From G963665085 sp963665085 (GTDB taxonomy: Bacteria > Bacteroidota > Bacteroidia > Bacteroidales > JAAAOM01), in NCBI GenBank assembly GCA_963665085.2, contig CAXXXS010000001.1, positions 1,550,001-1,614,000 of the forward strand: a stretch of 64,000 bases of DNA. The letters are read 5' to 3'. The position numbers were made by a program, and so were the translations under genes. Below, piece by piece: positions 24,010 through 33,409 of the stretch. Within the stretch, counting starts at the first letter, position 1. Each line of letters starts with the position of its first letter. The notes under the pieces were generated by a model. That model did no database searches and was not told the origin of the DNA. It worked only from the letters and a program-made list of their open reading frames with translations.

Positions 24010-24993
24010 TTAACCGAGTTGTTTCAGGATCATTTCTTTTTCAATGGGAACAACACCAACTTTTTCACAAACCAAACCTCCGGCCAGGTTAGAAAGGGTG
24101 GCAGTAGAAATATAGTCTAAACCTGAAGCAAGGCAAAGACTTGCCATGCTAATAACCGTGTCTCCTGCGCCAGAAACATCAGCGATATCGATTACCTGCG
24201 TGGGAATAACTTTATATTCTTTTCCATTGCTGATAAAAACACCTAGTTCCGAAAGTGTTATTAAGATGTATTTGTAGTTTTTATCTGTTAAGAATGAGTT
24301 GGCCTCTTTCGATAATTGTTCGAAATCTCCTTTTTGGAGGGAGATATTTAATCCTTCTTTAAGCTCTTTAAAGTTTGGCTTAAACAGAGTTACATTATCA
24401 AAGTCAAGAAAGTGTTTCTTTTTAGGATCAACCAATGTAGGGATTTTTAACTCATTGGCTTTAGCAACAACGGTTTTTACCATCCCGGTTGTTATTACTC
24501 CTTTATCATAATCTTGAAAGATGATAGCATCAACTTTCTTGTTTTTGAGGATATTTAATATTTTCTCTGTAAATTCTGCTTCCAGGTTTTTACTAAGTTC
24601 TTGTGTTGTTTCTCTGTCTACTCGTATTAATTGCTGGCTATTACTAATAATTCTTGTCTTTATTGTTGTTGGCCGAGACGAATCTTTGATAATACCTTCA
24701 GTAGGCATGCCCCTTTTTTCAAGGAGTTCAATAAATTTTGTGGCATTATTATCATAGCCAACAGCAGCACAAAGGATTGGCGTTGCACCAAGAGAATGAA
24801 TGTTTAGGGCCACATTTGCAGCTCCCCCCATACGGAATTCTTCTTTGTTTAATGAAACTACCGGTACAGGAGCTTCGGGTGATATTCGATCTACATTTCC
24901 CCAGATATAGGCATCAATCATTACATCACCTATAATAAGAATATTTTTATCTTCAAATTGGTTGAAAAGGTTATTAACCTGGTCAATTGTCAT
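24010..24993 (-). CDS. D-glycero-beta-D-manno-heptose-7-phosphate kinase (RfaE1/HldE N-terminal type)
   Basis: The product is 327 residues from the ATG at 24993; an upstream ATG at 25044 adds 17 residues that do not match the family. It is a PfkB-fold kinase with LIIGDVMIDAYIWGNVDRISPEAPVPVV shortened as its opening hallmark, RMGGAANVALNIHSLGA, DPKKKHFLDF and the anion-hole DVSGAGDTVISMASL. It phosphorylates heptose 7-phosphate to the 1,7-bisphosphate in ADP-heptose synthesis. It has the kinase domain only; the nucleotidyltransferase domain fused in E. coli HldE is missing and must be encoded elsewhere. GmhA, the preceding enzyme, is encoded at 13734-14306. It could also be named rfaE1 or hldA. 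Confidence 0.88.
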   Translation of the reverse strand: MTIDQVNNLFNQFEDKNILIIGDVMIDAYIWGNVDRISPEAPVPVVSLNKEEFRMGGAANVALNIHSLGATPILCAAVGYDNNATKFIELLEKRGMPTEGIIKDSSRPTTIKTRIISNSQQLIRVDRETTQELSKNLEAEFTEKILNILKNKKVDAIIFQDYDKGVITTGMVKTVVAKANELKIPTLVDPKKKHFLDFDNVTLFKPNFKELKEGLNISLQKGDFEQLSKEANSFLTDKNYKYILITLSELGVFISNGKEYKVIPTQVIDIADVSGAGDTVISMASLCLASGLDYISTATLSNLAGGLVCEKVGVVPIEKEMILKQLG

Positions 24994-25154
24994 ATTATCT
25001 ATTTTAATGAGCGTCAAAGATAAGACTTCGATGAGATTGGGCAAAGGAAATTAGTCTTATTGAAATTTAAGATGAGCCTTTCTTGATATTAAGTAGATTA
25101 TTATCCTTGAACTCTTAGGATATAGCAGGTAAGAGATCTTTCTATATGTAAAAA

Positions 25155-26258
25155 TTACTTGGCTTTTTTATGTAACGAAACAAAATAACTTAATATCACT
25201 CCCAAAATAAAAATTCCTGATATTACAATTGCCCATAAGTTTGGTTTGCGTGATTTAGCAAAGATTTCATAGTCGCACTCTGTAAAACGAAAGGTATTTA
25301 CTTCCCAGAATAATGTGTCTGCTTTTACTATCGAAGAATTTGTTTGAAGAATCTTACCGGGCATTAACAATTTGTAGTTTAAAACCATCTCATAATAATC
25401 TAAAAAATCGAATAAACTTTCTACTTCATTTTCTACATCTTTATTTTTTCCTATTTTTTCAGAGAATTCAGTTGTCCTAAAAGTTGTGTCCATGATATGA
25501 AGTAATTCAGGGAAATCATCATCCATCTCTCTGTACTTTTTGAAGATAGAATCTTTTTTAGTAGTAATTTCTTTTTCTGTAATTTTTAGGTCTTTTACTA
25601 AAAAAAGGTATTTTAAGATAACCTGATATTGTTCTTCAAAGAAATTTCGTTCTAACCAGATTTCGTATTGTTTTTCAATTTTATTTAAGCGGTCGTTTAT
25701 TTCAATGCCATTCATCCCATTAAAAAAATTATCATCTCCCTGAAACCAGAGCTTTATTTCGTCTTCTTCCAAAAAATCAGAAATTGGAAGTTTTTGAAAA
25801 GGTCTGAATCTTTGGTACTTTTCAGAAAATTGGTAATAGGTATAAAACCATCTAAATGATTTTTCGAAAATTATTTCAGGATGAAATGATTTCCAATTTG
25901 TTAATTCAAAAAAGTTGGGTTGGTTTAATTCAGAAACTGAAGGGAAATAACGTTCTGCAGTAAAATATATTTTTTTACTTGCTGTATCATACTCCCATAT
26001 TTTTAGGGGCCAATCATCATTTCGGGTTTTAGTAAGGTACGACCAGGATATTGACCACGAAGAATCGAGATTAAAAGGAAAGGGATTATGTTTTGTTGTG
26101 TCACCAACCATAAATGCAGAATCTCCTTCCACAGTAAAACTTCTTAGGCATGATCCATCGGGATTTATTTTAGTGAGCATATTAATAGGCTCATTAGTAC
26201 ATGAAAAAAGAATAATTGAAAAAAGGATTATAATCGAAAAAGATATTGATTTCTTCAT
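25155..26258 (-). CDS. Hypothetical lipoprotein with a C-terminal membrane anchor
   Basis: The 367-residue protein starts with a lipoprotein signal (SFSIIILFSIILFSC) and ends with a transmembrane segment (LWAIVISGIFILGVILSYFVS) and a short basic tail. The middle, about 310 residues, is soluble, with a predicted strand-rich first half and charged helices in the second half. I do not recognise a domain. Being tethered at both ends to membranes is unusual. It is the last gene of an ECF-sigma module, 11 bp after the anti-sigma-like gene, so it is probably a target or sensor of that system. Confidence 0.75.
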   Translation of the reverse strand: MKKSISFSIIILFSIILFSCTNEPINMLTKINPDGSCLRSFTVEGDSAFMVGDTTKHNPFPFNLDSSWSISWSYLTKTRNDDWPLKIWEYDTASKKIYFTAERYFPSVSELNQPNFFELTNWKSFHPEIIFEKSFRWFYTYYQFSEKYQRFRPFQKLPISDFLEEDEIKLWFQGDDNFFNGMNGIEINDRLNKIEKQYEIWLERNFFEEQYQVILKYLFLVKDLKITEKEITTKKDSIFKKYREMDDDFPELLHIMDTTFRTTEFSEKIGKNKDVENEVESLFDFLDYYEMVLNYKLLMPGKILQTNSSIVKADTLFWEVNTFRFTECDYEIFAKSRKPNLWAIVISGIFILGVILSYFVSLHKKAK

Positions 26259-26269
26259 GGCATTCTAAT

Positions 26270-26740
26270 TTATTGGTTTAACCAGTTTCTTAGTTTTTGT
26301 TTATAAGATTTAGTTTGTTGTTTCTCCATTTCTTTATAGAGTCTTAATAACTTGATAACACATCGATGATTTGCTTCTTCAGAATTTGATTTTACTTTGT
26401 TTATACAAAATTTGAATTCCTCTGATAGCTCTTTATCCATTGCTTTTGATTGAGGCATATTCAATAATTCTTTTTGAACATTTGTTTTTGATATTTCATG
26501 TTGATTTGAAAAGGATGAGTACGTAGACTGTTCAAAAAGAAAAAAGCCAATTAAAAAGATAGCCGCAACAGTTATAACCGGACGGATAACAGTTTTAAAT
26601 ACATTAACTTCTTTTGATAGTATTGATTTATTTTCTCTAATCAGGGAAACAATAATATTGGCAAGTTCTTCTTTGTTTTCTAGAACAGGTTCTGTCTCTC
26701 TTAATTGGGCAATAATATTTTTATATTTATTTTTCATCAT
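26270..26740 (-). CDS. Putative anti-sigma factor, single-pass membrane protein
   Basis: The 156-residue protein has a cytoplasmic helical N-terminus (about 1-45), one transmembrane segment (about 48-66, VITVAAIFLIGFFLFEQS) and a charged outer part. Its ATG overlaps the sigma stop codon by one base, the usual arrangement for a sigma and its anti-sigma partner. There is no zinc-finger HxxxCxxC motif, so the type is uncertain. A second ATG three bases later (26737) is also possible. Confidence 0.7.
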   Translation of the reverse strand: MMKNKYKNIIAQLRETEPVLENKEELANIIVSLIRENKSILSKEVNVFKTVIRPVITVAAIFLIGFFLFEQSTYSSFSNQHEISKTNVQKELLNMPQSKAMDKELSEEFKFCINKVKSNSEEANHRCVIKLLRLYKEMEKQQTKSYKQKLRNWLNQ

Positions 26741-27306
26741 TAACTATCCTTATCAAGATTTTCAATTTTTTCGCGTATTTGTTTTCTCGCCAGATACAAA
26801 TTGCTTTTTATTTTTTTTGCAGTTTGTCCTGTTATTTTAATTATCTCGTCTATCTCTAATCCTTCTAAATCGCGTAAGGTGAAGACTATTTTTTGTTTTG
26901 GAGTGAGTTCCGTTGTCAGAATTTTAATTCTTTTTATCAGTTCTTTATTAATGTAATCGCTCTCTACATTTTCACTGGAGAAGGGTTGTAAAATATTTCC
27001 TTCTTCTAAATCAACAGCATGATTATTAATCTTATATTTTATTGATTTTAATCTATCATAACAGAGGTTCGAAGTAATTTTATAAAGCCATGTTGTGAAT
27101 TTCTGTTTTACATCGAATTTGTTGAGGTTTTTCCAGACCCGGATAAATGTTTCCTGAACAATATCTTTAGCATCTTCGGTGTTGCATAATAGCCTGAATG
27201 CAAGTCTGAAAACCATACCCTGATGCATTTCAACGATTTTTTGAAAAGCCATATGATTATTTTTTTTACAATCTTCTATTAATCCAGTAATTTCTCGCTG
27301 GGTCAT
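26740..27306 (-). CDS. RNA polymerase ECF sigma factor
   Basis: The 188-residue protein has region 2 (FQKIVEMHQGMVFRLAFRLL..TEDAKDIVQETFIRVWKNL) and region 4 (LTPKQKIVFTLRDLEGLEIDEIIKITGQTAKKIKSNLYLARKQIREKI). It differs from the FecI-like sigma at 9385-9960 and lacks that protein's hydrophobic tail. It is followed, with a one-base overlap, by a membrane anti-sigma-like gene and then a lipoprotein gene, making a compact signalling operon that lacks SusC and FecR. Confidence 0.93.
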   Translation of the reverse strand: MTQREITGLIEDCKKNNHMAFQKIVEMHQGMVFRLAFRLLCNTEDAKDIVQETFIRVWKNLNKFDVKQKFTTWLYKITSNLCYDRLKSIKYKINNHAVDLEEGNILQPFSSENVESDYINKELIKRIKILTTELTPKQKIVFTLRDLEGLEIDEIIKITGQTAKKIKSNLYLARKQIREKIENLDKDS

Positions 27307-27471
27307 TCAATTTTTATTAGTTCTGTTTGTGATACGATTGGATAGGGAGTCGGTCGAATAATTATTAATTTATTTGATTTAAGAACGATGATCGCTGATT
27401 TTTGATTGTTGAAGTTTTTCTATCCCCAAATACTTCAATAATCTACATTCTCAAATCGAAAATCAATAATC

Positions 27472-29499
27472 TTATCCTCTCCTGTCCCTCACACTTGCCG
27501 TCGGAACAAACTTAAATACAATACCCGTTCTGCTGGGCAAATATATTTTGAGATAAAAAGGTGAAGATATTTTTCCTGTTCGTTGCGTGAAATAGGTTAT
27601 CGAATCATCTATTCTTGAAAAACCTCCAAATTCTGTTTTGTCAGTATGTAAGACTACATTGTATTTTCCACCAGGTGTATGAATACCGTAATCTGAATAA
27701 GAATTTGTAGGATGAAAGTTAAAAGCAAATAAAAAGTTACCTCTTTTATAGACTAATACTTTGTCATTATTGTCATCATGGATTTTTTCTATGTACATCT
27801 CAGACAAAAGATTTTCAGTCTTTAGTAAATGAATTAATTCATTGTCAAAATTATTTAGATGTTGATAACGTAAATTTGGATTGTCAACAAGAGACCATTG
27901 TCTTCGGGCATGTTTAAACGACCAGTTATTACCTTCTCGTGGGAAATCTATCCATTCAGGGTGGCCAAACTCGTTTCCCATAAAATTAAGATATCCGCCA
28001 CCGGCTGTTGATGCAGTAATTAAACGGATCATTTTATGAAGGGCTATTCCTCGTTCAATAATAAGGTTTTCGCTACCGGTATTCATGTGCCAGTACATGT
28101 CTTTATCGATTAGTCGGAATATGATTGTTTTATCTCCAACGAGGGCCTGGTCATGGGATTCAGCATAACCAATCGTTTTTTCTTCAACTCTTCGACTGGT
28201 CAACTCATGAAAGAGTTCTCCCATGTCCCATTCGTTATCAGTACGCTCTTTAATTATTTTGATCCAGAAATCAGGGATACCCATTGCCATCCGGTAATCA
28301 AAACCTAGCCCACCCCATAATGTTGGAGTTGCTAAACCGGGCATGCCACTCATTTCTTCAGCAATGCTTATTGCCTTTGGATTGATTTCATGAATAAGAT
28401 TATTTGCCAGCTTTAAATATGTAATGGCATCTTCATCTTCACCTTCATCAAAATAGAAATTGTAATGTGTAAAATCGCGTGAAAGGCCATGATCAAGATA
28501 AATCATACTGGTAACACCATCAAAGCGGAACCCGTCAAATTTAAATTCTTGCATCCAGTACTGAACATTAGATAGAAGAAAATGAAGCACCTGGGGTTTG
28601 CTATAGTTAAAACATAAAGAGTCCCAGGCAACATGTTCCCTGCGTTCCCCTTCATGAAAATACTGGTATGGTGTTCCGTCAAAATGAGCAAGACCTTCAG
28701 CTTCATTCCTAGCAGAATGCGAGTGGACAATATCCATGATAACAGCGATCCCCATTCCATGCGCTTCGTCTATTAATTCCTTGAGTTCCTCAGGTGTGCC
28801 AAACCTTGATGAAGGAGCATAAAAATTAGTAACATGATACCCAAAAGATCCATAGTAAGGATGTTCCAGAATGGCCATCAGTTGCACAGTATTATATCCT
28901 GCTTTTTTGATGCGGGGAAGGATTCGTTCTTTAAATTCAGTGTAAGTCCCAACACTTTCATTTTCTGTAGCCATACCTACATGCGCTTCATAAATTAAGG
29001 GGGATTTTATATTGGATATGGGTGATTCATTTTTCCATTCATATAGTTGGGTAGGAGCCCATACTTGTGCATCAAAACCTTTGGTGTTTTCGTCCTGAAT
29101 AATACGTTTAACATAGGAAGGGAGCCTTTCTGCATTTCCGTTATTCCAATAGACTTTTAATCTGTATTTATCTTTATGGCTTAACTGGGTGTGTTGAAGT
29201 TTAATCTCCCAATTCTCATCATCGATTTTTTTTAGTATGTATTCATCTGTTTCCTGCCAATTGTTAAATTCTCCAACTAAATATATTTTTGTTGCATTAG
29301 GTGCCCATTCTCTAAATACCCATCCATTTTCTGTTTTATGCAATCCATAAAATAAATAGCCTAATGCAAAATCTTTGATTTTTTGGTTGGAGTTTAAAAG
29401 TTTCCTTTTGGTTTTATCATACTTTTCAATTCGATAGTTAATCTTGCCTAAATAGGGCTCCAGCCAGGGATCCATCTCAACTAATCGGGGCTTTTCCAT
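27472..29499 (-). CDS. glgB: 1,4-alpha-glucan branching enzyme (GH13)
   Basis: The 675-residue protein has an N-terminal CBM48 domain (about 60-145, VFREWAPNATKIYLVGEFNNW), a GH13 catalytic barrel and a C-terminal beta domain. Catalytic motifs are FDGFRFDGVTSMIYLDHG (nucleophile Asp), ISIAEEMSGMPG (acid/base Glu), and the third Asp in GYAESHDQALVGDK. It introduces alpha-1,6 branches into glycogen. The opening DPWLEPYLGKINYRIEKYDK and the motif GVTSMIYLDHG resemble the eukaryotic-like GH13_8 subfamily more than typical bacterial GlgB. Other glycogen genes are not in the window. It is transcribed in the same direction as hppA, with a terminator between them. Confidence 0.93.
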   Translation of the reverse strand: MEKPRLVEMDPWLEPYLGKINYRIEKYDKTKRKLLNSNQKIKDFALGYLFYGLHKTENGWVFREWAPNATKIYLVGEFNNWQETDEYILKKIDDENWEIKLQHTQLSHKDKYRLKVYWNNGNAERLPSYVKRIIQDENTKGFDAQVWAPTQLYEWKNESPISNIKSPLIYEAHVGMATENESVGTYTEFKERILPRIKKAGYNTVQLMAILEHPYYGSFGYHVTNFYAPSSRFGTPEELKELIDEAHGMGIAVIMDIVHSHSARNEAEGLAHFDGTPYQYFHEGERREHVAWDSLCFNYSKPQVLHFLLSNVQYWMQEFKFDGFRFDGVTSMIYLDHGLSRDFTHYNFYFDEGEDEDAITYLKLANNLIHEINPKAISIAEEMSGMPGLATPTLWGGLGFDYRMAMGIPDFWIKIIKERTDNEWDMGELFHELTSRRVEEKTIGYAESHDQALVGDKTIIFRLIDKDMYWHMNTGSENLIIERGIALHKMIRLITASTAGGGYLNFMGNEFGHPEWIDFPREGNNWSFKHARRQWSLVDNPNLRYQHLNNFDNELIHLLKTENLLSEMYIEKIHDDNNDKVLVYKRGNFLFAFNFHPTNSYSDYGIHTPGGKYNVVLHTDKTEFGGFSRIDDSITYFTQRTGKISSPFYLKIYLPSRTGIVFKFVPTASVRDRRG

Positions 29500-29540
29500 A
29501 ACAAGCTAGTTTTTTTTGAAAGGTATGAAATAAAACAAAA

Positions 29541-29565
29541 AAAGCCTCGCAATTTGCGAGGCTTT
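29541..29565 (-). terminator. Terminator downstream of hppA
   Basis: An 8-bp GC-rich stem (GCCTCGCA with TGCGAGGC, at 29544-29562) with a 3-nt loop is followed on the minus strand by a run of seven T's. It lies about 25 bp past the hppA stop codon and upstream of glgB, separating the two genes. A shorter T run on the plus strand makes it weakly bidirectional. Confidence 0.85.
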
Positions 29566-29588
29566 TGAGAATATATAATAGGTTATAG

Positions 29589-31877
29589 TTAGCTAAATAA
29601 ACCAGCAGCAACAGTTAAACCAGCCATAACAACAGAAACCATTGTCATAAGCTTGATAAGAATGTTTAATGAAGGTCCAGAAGTATCTTTAAATGGATCG
29701 CCAACTGTATCTCCAACAACACTTGCTTTGTGAGCTTCGCTACCTTTACCACCGAAGTTTCCTTTTTCGATGTATTTTTTAGCATTGTCCCATGCTCCAC
29801 CGGCATTGTTAAGCATAACAGCTAATGTAAACCCAGCAGTTAAACCTCCGGCAAGTAACCCAACAACACCAGCAACACCTAAAAGAATACCTACAACAAT
29901 AGGCACAGCAATTGCTAATAAAGAAGGAACTAACATTTCTTTTTGTGCCCCTTTTGTTGAAATCTCAACGCATTTTGCATATTCAGGAGTACCTGTACCT
30001 TCTAAGATACCGGGAATTTCTCTAAATTGACGACGAACTTCATCAACCATTGAACCAGCAGCACGGCCAACAGCTTTCATTGTCATGGCACAGAAAACAA
30101 ATGCCATCATAGCTCCAATGAAAAGACCGCCTAATACCATTGGATTAAATAAAGATAAATCGTATGCATAAACAAAATCGCGTATTGTTGCTTCAGAAAG
30201 CTTAATAGCTTGTTGGCCTTTTTCAACAGCTGGTGCAATATCTGTATAGAATAATGTTTCGCCAACTTGTTTAAACCCTTCTATACTCGCATTAGCAAGT
30301 TTTCCTAACCATAGTCTAACTTCTTCCATATATGCAGCAAGAAGGGCCATAGCAGTAAGAGCAGCAGAACCAATAGCAAAACCTTTTCCTGTAGCAGCAG
30401 TTGTATTACCAAGCATATCTAATGCATCTGTACGGTCACGTACTTCTGGAGCTAATTCAGCCATTTCAGCATTACCACCAGCGTTATCTGCGATAGGGCC
30501 AAAAGCATCAGTAGCAAGAGTGATACCTAGAGTAGATAACATACCAACAGCAGCAAAACCGATGCCGTATACACCTTGGGCAAAATCAGTAAATCCACCA
30601 GCAAAGCCGAAAGAACCAATAATACCAAGTACAATTGTTACAACAGGTAACCAGGTAGAAAACATACCAACAGCCATACCATCAATAATTGTTGTAGCAG
30701 GGCCTTGTAACGCTTGTTTTGCAATTCCTTTAGTAGGTTTATATTCATCAGATGTAAAATATTCTGTTCCTTGACCAATAATTACACCCGCAGCAAGACC
30801 AACAACCACAGAGCCAAATACACCCCATGTTACCCAGCCGGCACCAGCTAGACCTGCCATAGCAACCAGGATTAAAACAGAACTACCTCCGGTTCCTAAT
30901 AATAATGCATTTAATAAGTTTTTCTGAGTAGCAGATTCTTTGGTGCGAACCATGAAAATACCGATAATTGATAGTATGATACCAATCGCAGCAACAATCA
31001 TAGGAGCAATAATTGCTTTTTCTTGCTCAGCTCCCGTAAGACCAGGAAGTGCAGCGCCTAATGCAGCAGTTGCAAGAATAGAACCAGCATAAGACTCGTA
31101 AAGGTCAGCACCCATACCAGCTACGTCACCTACGTTATCACCTACGTTATCAGCAATAGTTGCAGGGTTACGTGGATCATCTTCAGGGATTCCAGCTTCA
31201 ACTTTTCCTACTAAGTCAGCTCCAACATCAGCAGCTTTTGTATAGATACCACCACCAACACGTGCAAATAATGCCTGGGTAGAAGCACCCATACCAAATG
31301 TTAGCATGGTAGCCGTAATTTCAATCATTTTTTCGTGCTCAGTAGTTCCTTCATGAACAAATGTTAATCCAAGAAGATGAACTCCATTTTGCATGTGTTC
31401 AACGGTATAAACAAGTTTGTTTAAGATGTAGTACCAGATTGCAATGTCAAGCAAAGCAAATCCAACAACAACAAGTCCCATTACAGCACCACTTCTAAAA
31501 GCAACCTGAAGTCCTTTGTTAAGTGAAGTTGCTGCTCCATGAGCTGTTCTTGCTGATGCATATGTCGCAGTTTTCATTCCCAAAAATCCACAAAGGCCAG
31601 AGAAGAAACCTCCGGTAAGGAATGCCACAGGTACAAATGGATTTTGAATACCAAAATAGGCTAAGATTGCAAGCAGAACTAATAATACAAGAAAAACTTT
31701 TAGTACAACACTATACTGACGATTTAAGTAAGCCATAGCCCCATCTCGTACATATTGGGCAATTTCTTTCATACGGTCAGTACCTTCAGAATTTTTCATC
31801 ATATTCTTAAAGAATAGATAAGCAAATATTAATGCCACAACAGCGGCAATTGGAATTAACCAGAATATAGATCCCAT
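29589..31877 (-). CDS. hppA: Membrane-bound, ion-pumping pyrophosphatase
   Basis: The 762-residue protein has about 16 transmembrane helices and the M-PPase signatures DVGADLVGKVEAGIPEDDPRN (substrate site), DNVGDNVGDVAGMGADLYESY shortened, and GDTVGDPFKDTSGPSLNI near the end. It hydrolyses pyrophosphate and pumps Na+ and/or H+ across the inner membrane. The motif GNTTAATGKGFAIGSA carries Ala where K+-independent enzymes have Lys, so it should be K+-dependent, which is usual for Na+-pumping types. It is a monocistronic gene with its own upstream region and terminator. Na+ versus H+ specificity is inferred from the subfamily. Confidence 0.95.
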   Translation of the reverse strand: MGSIFWLIPIAAVVALIFAYLFFKNMMKNSEGTDRMKEIAQYVRDGAMAYLNRQYSVVLKVFLVLLVLLAILAYFGIQNPFVPVAFLTGGFFSGLCGFLGMKTATYASARTAHGAATSLNKGLQVAFRSGAVMGLVVVGFALLDIAIWYYILNKLVYTVEHMQNGVHLLGLTFVHEGTTEHEKMIEITATMLTFGMGASTQALFARVGGGIYTKAADVGADLVGKVEAGIPEDDPRNPATIADNVGDNVGDVAGMGADLYESYAGSILATAALGAALPGLTGAEQEKAIIAPMIVAAIGIILSIIGIFMVRTKESATQKNLLNALLLGTGGSSVLILVAMAGLAGAGWVTWGVFGSVVVGLAAGVIIGQGTEYFTSDEYKPTKGIAKQALQGPATTIIDGMAVGMFSTWLPVVTIVLGIIGSFGFAGGFTDFAQGVYGIGFAAVGMLSTLGITLATDAFGPIADNAGGNAEMAELAPEVRDRTDALDMLGNTTAATGKGFAIGSAALTAMALLAAYMEEVRLWLGKLANASIEGFKQVGETLFYTDIAPAVEKGQQAIKLSEATIRDFVYAYDLSLFNPMVLGGLFIGAMMAFVFCAMTMKAVGRAAGSMVDEVRRQFREIPGILEGTGTPEYAKCVEISTKGAQKEMLVPSLLAIAVPIVVGILLGVAGVVGLLAGGLTAGFTLAVMLNNAGGAWDNAKKYIEKGNFGGKGSEAHKASVVGDTVGDPFKDTSGPSLNILIKLMTMVSVVMAGLTVAAGLFS

Positions 31878-32237
31878 AAATTAAAATTTATTGATTTAAC
31901 ATTGATTTTTAGATTATTTTCATAGGTAGGCAAATAGAGTTTAGCGTTTAATCTAAATTGAGATATGTAATATTGATGTAACACTTAAACCTCTAATTTT
32001 GAATGAGCAGCAAAGATAAATAAAAAACTAAGTAAAGAAAGTTCATCAAAAAATACTTTGACTTTTGAATGAGGCATGATTTACAAAAAATATCATAATT
32101 TAATAATTAGTTGATTAGTTTTCAATATCTTGAAAAGATACTGGTTATTATTTAGGTTGATTCTAAATTTCATGACATAAATCAATGTTTAATTTTTCGT
32201 CATAAATTAAATGTATTTTATCATTTTTGTTTTCTAT
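31878..32237. other. Divergent intergenic region between hppA and ribD
   Basis: The 360 bp are AT-rich. On the minus strand TATCTTTG (32011-32018) matches the -7 consensus for hppA and would give a leader of about 130 nt; the nearest TTTG is too far upstream (spacer 28). For ribD no clear TAnnTTTG box is visible. I saw no FMN-riboswitch-like conserved sequence, hairpin or small gene. Confidence 0.4.
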
Positions 32238-33296
32238 ATGGACAGAAAAGAACAAGATAATATTTATATAAGACGTTGCCTTGAACTGGCAAGAATGGGA
32301 ATTGGACATACACGTTCAAATCCTATGGTTGGGGCTGTTATCGTTTTTGATAATAGGATTATAGGTGAAGGATATCATCAGAAATATGGACAGGCACATG
32401 CAGAAGTTAATGCAATAAACTCAGTAAAAGACAAGCAGCTTTTAGAAAAATCCACAATTTATGTTAGTCTTGAACCATGTTCCCACCATGGAAAAACACC
32501 TCCATGTTCAGATCTGATTATTGAGAAAAAGATACCCAGGGTGGTAATTGGAGCAACTGATACAAATGATATGGTAGGAGGCAAAGGTGTTGCCAAGTTA
32601 ATCAATGCAGGGCTAGACGTGAGAGTTGGAGTACTTGAACGCGAGTGCAGAGAGCTAAACAGTAGATTTTATACGTTTCATGAAAAACAACGGCCTTATG
32701 TAATTCTAAAATGGGCACAGACTATTGATGGATTTATTGATAAAGAAAGGAGCCCAACAGAAGATGCACATGTAAACTGGATTACTTCGAAAACATCACG
32801 TATGCTTGTGCACAAATGGCGTAGCGAGGAAATGGCAATTATGGTTGGAAAAAATACTGTTTTAAAAGATAATCCAAGTCTGACAGTACGTGATTGGAAT
32901 GGGACCCAGCCAACGAGAATAATATTAGATAAAAATCTTGAACTCCCTAGAGATAAGGCTGTGTTTGATAACTCGGCAACGACTATTGTTTTTAATCTTG
33001 TAAAAAATAAAATAGAAGATAATATTGAATTTATAAAAATAGAGAGCGGAAATAAAGCTCTTGATGACATATTAAAGGCGCTTCACGGCAAAGGGGTTGT
33101 TTCGCTTTTTGTTGAAGGTGGAGCAAATCTTCTACAATCTTTTATTGATAAAAATATTTGGGATGAGGCCCGTGTTTTTATTGGGAACAAATATTTTAAA
33201 AATGGATTAACAGCTCCTGAAATAAAACAAGATTGTTTTAACCAACATCTTTTTAACGAAGACGAATTAAAGATTTTCAAAAATAACTTAAAATAA
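32238..33296 (+). CDS. ribD: Bifunctional riboflavin biosynthesis deaminase/reductase
   Basis: The product is 352 residues from the ATG at 32238; the open frame begins at 32211 with a hydrophobic stretch that does not match RibD. The deaminase domain (about 1-145) has the zinc motif HAEVNAI and PCSHHGKTPPCSD; the reductase domain (about 150-350) has LKWAQTIDGFI, WRSEEMAIMVGKNTVLKDNPSLTVR shortened, and VEGGANLLQSF. It carries out the second and third steps from GTP toward riboflavin. The gene stands alone, away from other rib genes. Confidence 0.94.
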   Translation: MDRKEQDNIYIRRCLELARMGIGHTRSNPMVGAVIVFDNRIIGEGYHQKYGQAHAEVNAINSVKDKQLLEKSTIYVSLEPCSHHGKTPPCSDLIIEKKIPRVVIGATDTNDMVGGKGVAKLINAGLDVRVGVLERECRELNSRFYTFHEKQRPYVILKWAQTIDGFIDKERSPTEDAHVNWITSKTSRMLVHKWRSEEMAIMVGKNTVLKDNPSLTVRDWNGTQPTRIILDKNLELPRDKAVFDNSATTIVFNLVKNKIEDNIEFIKIESGNKALDDILKALHGKGVVSLFVEGGANLLQSFIDKNIWDEARVFIGNKYFKNGLTAPEIKQDCFNQHLFNEDELKIFKNNLK

Positions 33297-33409
33297 AATC
33301 TGCATAGTAGTTAATTAATTATCTGAATGCTCTTTATAGAATGTATAATTATTATTTTTGCGGCATTAATATTGAGAGAATACAGTTCAAGAATGTCAGC
33401 ATAGTTTTA

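Noticed and set aside
31878..32237. FMN riboswitch before ribD
   Set aside because: No conserved FMN aptamer sequence or multi-stem junction was seen in the 360 bp.
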